From positions 1-64,000 of the forward strand of contig CACDPP010000002.1 of NCBI GenBank assembly GCA_902554705.1: a stretch of DNA of 64,000 nucleotides, given 5' to 3'. The position numbers were made by a program, and so were the translations under genes. The notes under the pieces were generated by a model. The model ran no database searches. It was not told the DNA's origin and was given only the letters and a program-made list of their open reading frames with translations. Origin of the DNA: Paracoccaceae bacterium (lineage in GTDB: Bacteria > Pseudomonadota > Alphaproteobacteria > Rhodobacterales > Rhodobacteraceae). Below are positions 60,927 to 64,000 of this stretch, one piece after another; positions within the stretch are counted from its first letter, which is position 1, and every line of letters begins with the position of its first letter.

Positions 60927-63900
60927 TTGTAACGGTTTAACTTCTATTTCACCTTCGGCATAAGATTGAATGGCTAATGCGGCTGCATTTGCCGCTGCTG
61001 CAGTTGTAAAATATGGTATTTTGTCAAATAGGGCTACTGACCTAATATCTCGGCTGTCTCTGATAGATTGTACGCCTTCAGTAGTATTCATAACCAATGA
61101 AATCTCGTTATTTTTCATACGATCTACGATGTTGGGACGACCTTCATGAACTTTGTTTACTATGTCACAATTTATCCCATCTTTTTGAATAAATTCGGCT
61201 GTTCCTCTTGTCGCAACCAAATCAAAACCAATTTCTGTTAGAAGTCTGGCTGTTTCTAAAAGAAGTGGCGTTTTATCATTATCTTTAATGGAAAAGAAAA
61301 CTTTTCCAGATGTGGGAAGGTTCATTCCAGCACCAAGCTGAGCTTTTAAAAATGCTCTTGCAAAGTTTCTATCCCATCCCATAACCTCACCTGTTGAACG
61401 CATTTCGGGACCTAATATTGTATCAACTCCGGGAAATCGTGCAAACGGCATGACGGCTTCTTTGACACTAAACCAGGGCATATTGGGGTCGGCTAGTGTC
61501 ATAGGATCCGTTTTTGGTAATTTTTCGTGAAAACCAACCTGCTTGTAAGGTTCTCTTTCGGAAAAATCTGACAATTTTTCGCCGGCCATGAGCCGTGCTG
61601 CGATAGAAGCAATTGCACTGTCAGTTGCTTTAGCAACAAAAGGAACTGTTCTGGAAGCTCTAGGGTTTACTTCGATTAAATAAACCTCTTCATCTTTTAC
61701 GGCGAATTGTACATTCATTAGACCTACGACGTTAAGTCCAATTGCGAGAGCTTTGGTCTGCACTTCTAGCTCTTCAATTACTTTTTGAGAAAGAGAGTAG
61801 GGAGGTAATGAACAAGCACTGTCTCCAGAATGCACACCTGCTTCTTCTATATGTTGCATTATCCCGGCAATATGCACATCTGTCCCATCACATAGGGCAT
61901 CTACATCGCATTCTACGGCTCCAGAAAGATATCCATCCAGTAGAACTGGACTTGAACCAGATACAACAACTGCATTGTTAATGTACTTTTCAAGTTGGTT
62001 TTGGTTATGAACGATCTCCATTGCTCTGCCGCCAAGTACGTATGAAGGACGAATGACTAGCGGGAAACCAATTTGATCAGCAATTTGCATGGCTTCGCTG
62101 CCAGTTGAAGCAATTCCATTGTTTGGTTGTTTAAGTTGGAGTTTATTCACTAACGCTTGGAAACGCTCCCTGTCTTCAGCTAAGTCAATAGCATCAGGTG
62201 ATGTTCCCAGAATAGGAATACCTTGCTCTTCCAAAGCTTTTGCTAGCTTAAGTGGCGTCTGCCCTCCGAATTGGACTATTACGCCATGAAGAGTACCGCT
62301 GCGCTGCTCTACATTAAGTATTTCCATAACATGCTCAAAGGTCAGCGGCTCGAAATATAGGCGGTCTGATGTATCGTAGTCTGTTGATACGGTCTCTGGA
62401 TTGCAATTAACCATAATAGTCTCATAGCCAACGTCAGTCAGAGCAAAACATGCGTGACAACAGCAATAATCAAACTCTATTCCCTGGCCAATTCGGTTAG
62501 GCCCTCCACCAAGTATTACCACCTTCTTTTCTGCTGATGGTCGTGCTTCGCATTCCACATCACCGAGCATAGGAGCCTCATAGGTTGAATACATATATGG
62601 GGTTTGTGCCTCAAATTCTGCAGCACAAGTATCAATTCTTTTAAATACCGTGGTTATTCCAAGATCATGACGTTTTTTTCTAACGTCTAATTCAGATGAA
62701 CCAGTAATTTTAGCTAAGCGTGCGTCGGTAAACCCTAGCATTTTCAAATTTCTTAGATCTTCTGCTGAAGATGGTAATCCTGTTTTTCGGATGCTTTCTT
62801 CTGTATCAACAATTTCTCTGATGCGTTCAATAAACCAGGGATCATACATCGTAACGGCTTGGATATCATCGTTTCCAATCCCCAAGCGCATTGCCTGGGC
62901 GATCGTTAATATTCTATCGGGAGTTTGTTTGCTCAAAGCGTTTATGATTGACGAAGTATCCTCAGAACCTGGTATTTCTATTTCATCGAAACCGGTAAGG
63001 CCTGTTTCTAAAGATGCTAAGGCTTTTTGCAAACTTTCATGGAAGGTTCTGCCAATTGACATCACTTCGCCAACGGATTTCATAGCAGTTGTAAGGTAAG
63101 GTTTAGACCCTGGAAATTTTTCGAATGCAAATCTTGGTATTTTAGTTACGACGTAGTCAATCGTTGGCTCAAAAGAAGCAGGCGTTAATTTCGTTATATC
63201 GTTGTCTAACTCGTCCAAAGTATAACCAACGGCCAATTTAGCGGCAATTTTCGCAATGGGAAAACCGGTTGCTTTTGAGGCAAGTGCTGAGGATCTAGAA
63301 ACTCTTGGGTTCATCTCAATCACGACCATCCGTCCGTCTTTTGGGTTCACTGCCCACTGAACATTAGATCCGCCAGTTTCAACGCCAATTTCCCTTAAAA
63401 CAGAGATGGAGCCGTTTCGCATAATTTGATATTCTTTATCGGTTAGAGTTAGCGCTGGTGCAACGGTAATTGAATCGCCAGTATGAACGCCCATAGGGTC
63501 AACGTTTTCGATTGCACAAACGATAATCGCATTGTCTGCTTTGTCACGAACAACTTCCATTTCAAACTCTTTCCAGCCAAGTAAGGATTCATCGACTAGA
63601 ATTTGATTCACGGGTGATGCGTCCATTCCAGTACGGCAGAAGTGCTCATAGTCAGCCCGATTGTATGCCACACCGCCTCCTGTACCACCTAACGTAAAAG
63701 CTGGTCTGATAATTGCGGGCAGCCCAATCATATCTAGTGAGTTCAGAGCAATTTGAACGCCTTCGTTTAGGTTCGCTGTTCCGTCTGAATTTTTTGGGGC
63801 AGTAACGATAGTAGCTTTTGGGTTTTCGAGTCCTAATCTATCCATGGCTTCGCGGAATAATTTTCTATCCTCAGCCATTTCTATAGCGTCGCGTTTTGCT

Positions 63901-64000
63901 CCAATCATTTCGACATTAAATTTGTCCAAAACGCCCATAGACTCTAACTCAAGTGCGGTATTGAGGCCTGTTTGACCACCCATGGTGGGCAACAGAGCGT
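60921..64000 (-). CDS. carB: Carbamoyl-phosphate synthase large subunit (5' end off window)
   Basis: The 3' 1,026 codons of carB; the frame continues past the right edge, and the missing N-terminus should be roughly 80-90 residues. Both ATP-grasp halves are visible: the first with [21 protein letters not shown] and [12 protein letters not shown], the second with [28 protein letters not shown] and [14 protein letters not shown]-terminal MGS-like allosteric domain follows. With CarA it makes carbamoyl phosphate for arginine and pyrimidine synthesis. It is on the minus strand, convergent with the GH4 gene; carA is not in the window. Confidence 0.97.
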   Translation of the reverse strand, partial: ALLPTMGGQTGLNTALELESMGVLDKFNVEMIGAKRDAIEMAEDRKLFREAMDRLGLENPKATIVTAPKNSDGTANLNEGVQIALNSLDMIGLPAIIRPAFTLGGTGGGVAYNRADYEHFCRTGMDASPVNQILVDESLLGWKEFEMEVVRDKADNAIIVCAIENVDPMGVHTGDSITVAPALTLTDKEYQIMRNGSISVLREIGVETGGSNVQWAVNPKDGRMVVIEMNPRVSRSSALASKATGFPIAKIAAKLAVGYTLDELDNDITKLTPASFEPTIDYVVTKIPRFAFEKFPGSKPYLTTAMKSVGEVMSIGRTFHESLQKALASLETGLTGFDEIEIPGSEDTSSIINALSKQTPDRILTIAQAMRLGIGNDDIQAVTMYDPWFIERIREIVDTEESIRKTGLPSSAEDLRNLKMLGFTDARLAKITGSSELDVRKKRHDLGITTVFKRIDTCAAEFEAQTPYMYSTYEAPMLGDVECEARPSAEKKVVILGGGPNRIGQGIEFDYCCCHACFALTDVGYETIMVNCNPETVSTDYDTSDRLYFEPLTFEHVMEILNVEQRSGTLHGVIVQFGGQTPLKLAKALEEQGIPILGTSPDAIDLAEDRERFQALVNKLQLKQPNNGIASTGSEAMQIADQIGFPLVIRPSYVLGGRAMEIVHNQNQLEKYINNAVVVSGSSPVLLDGYLSGAVECDVDALCDGTDVHIAGIMQHIEEAGVHSGDSACSLPPYSLSQKVIEELEVQTKALAIGLNVVGLMNVQFAVKDEEVYLIEVNPRASRTVPFVAKATDSAIASIAARLMAGEKLSDFSEREPYKQVGFHEKLPKTDPMTLADPNMPWFSVKEAVMPFARFPGVDTILGPEMRSTGEVMGWDRNFARAFLKAQLGAGMNLPTSGKVFFSIKDNDKTPLLLETARLLTEIGFDLVATRGTAEFIQKDGINCDIVNKVHEGRPNIVDRMKNNEISLVMNTTEGVQSIRDSRDIRSVALFDKIPYFTTAAAANAAALAIQSYAEGEIEVKPLQN

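Noticed and set aside
1-64000. Insertion sequences, integrases, prophage or toxin-antitoxin genes
   Set aside because: No transposase, recombinase, terminal inverted repeats or phage proteins were found among the frames I read.

Overview
The window is 64 kb of densely packed, AT-rich chromosome, probably from a low-GC marine alphaproteobacterium near the Rhodobacterales (inference). The reasons are the phoR-pstSCAB-phoU-phoB order with long alphaproteobacterial-type PstC and PstA, a zur-znuCB/znuA locus next to a DUF1826 gene and a COG0523 GTPase, a DUF6525-type small gene, an ECF sigma/heavy-metal-sensor cassette of the kind seen in roseobacters, and many catabolic ABC transporter islands. 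Many genes overlap by 1-8 bases, and TTG or GTG starts are common. I see no rRNA, tRNA, CRISPR array, insertion sequence, integrase or phage gene. No gene-free stretch exceeds about 300 bases. Both ends cut genes: a PanB-like gene on the left and carB on the right.

Layout. 1-4.4 kb: the end of a PanB-like gene, then an AttE/AttF/AttH-like operon (ABC ATPase, FtsX-type permease, secreted lipocalin-like protein). 4.5-6.8 kb: arsJ and its partner GAPDH gene, an arsenate-detoxification pair. It lies back to back with the complete Pho regulon core at 7.0-14.3 kb, which has a four-repeat Pho box before pstS. 14.3-17.6 kb: an enolase-superfamily (MenC/NSAR-like) gene, then a cassette of EF-hand protein, ECF sigma factor, duplicated-motif membrane protein and periplasmic metal-sensor-like protein. 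17.8-25.3 kb: a zinc-starvation island (DUF1826, two COG0523 GTPases, a fumarylacetoacetase-fold gene, znuB, znuC, zur, znuA) with a perfect Zur box and a weaker one. ZnuA carries an extraordinary 89-residue Asp/His tract. 25.4-27.9 kb: class III aminotransferase, crotonase and a small protein. 28.1-37.9 kb: a catabolic and uptake island (EamA exporter, GMC oxidoreductase, enolase-superfamily enzyme, FAD amine oxidase, PotDABC-type transporter) followed by an HD-domain protein whose metal-ligand pattern resembles the diiron oxygenase PhnZ.

37.9-46.8 kb: MFS transporter, aquaporin, methyltransferase, SDR, then an overlapping three-gene unit (glycosyltransferase, nucleosidase-like protein, spore-photoproduct-lyase-like radical SAM protein), a PHP-domain protein and an aldehyde dehydrogenase. 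47-50.3 kb: class I fumarase, SDR and Ldh2-type dehydrogenase. 50.3-54.2 kb: a three-subunit molybdenum hydroxylase operon ending in a dedicated MoaD-like gene. 54.3-60.9 kb: MocE-like Rieske ferredoxin, a frameshifted MocD-like desaturase/hydroxylase, a second PanB-like gene, a sugar ABC transporter and a family 4 glycosidase. 60.9 kb to the right edge: carB.

Taken together the segment looks like scavenging biology for nutrient-poor water: phosphate uptake with arsenate defence, zinc uptake and allocation, and import and oxidation of amines, sugars and possibly methylated compounds. The points most worth following are the SPL-like/nucleosidase/glycosyltransferase unit, the PhnZ-like HD protein, the polyAsp/His tract of ZnuA, the arsJ-gap/Pho junction, the duplicated-motif protein in the sigma cassette and the MocDE/PanB/sugar-transport neighbourhood.
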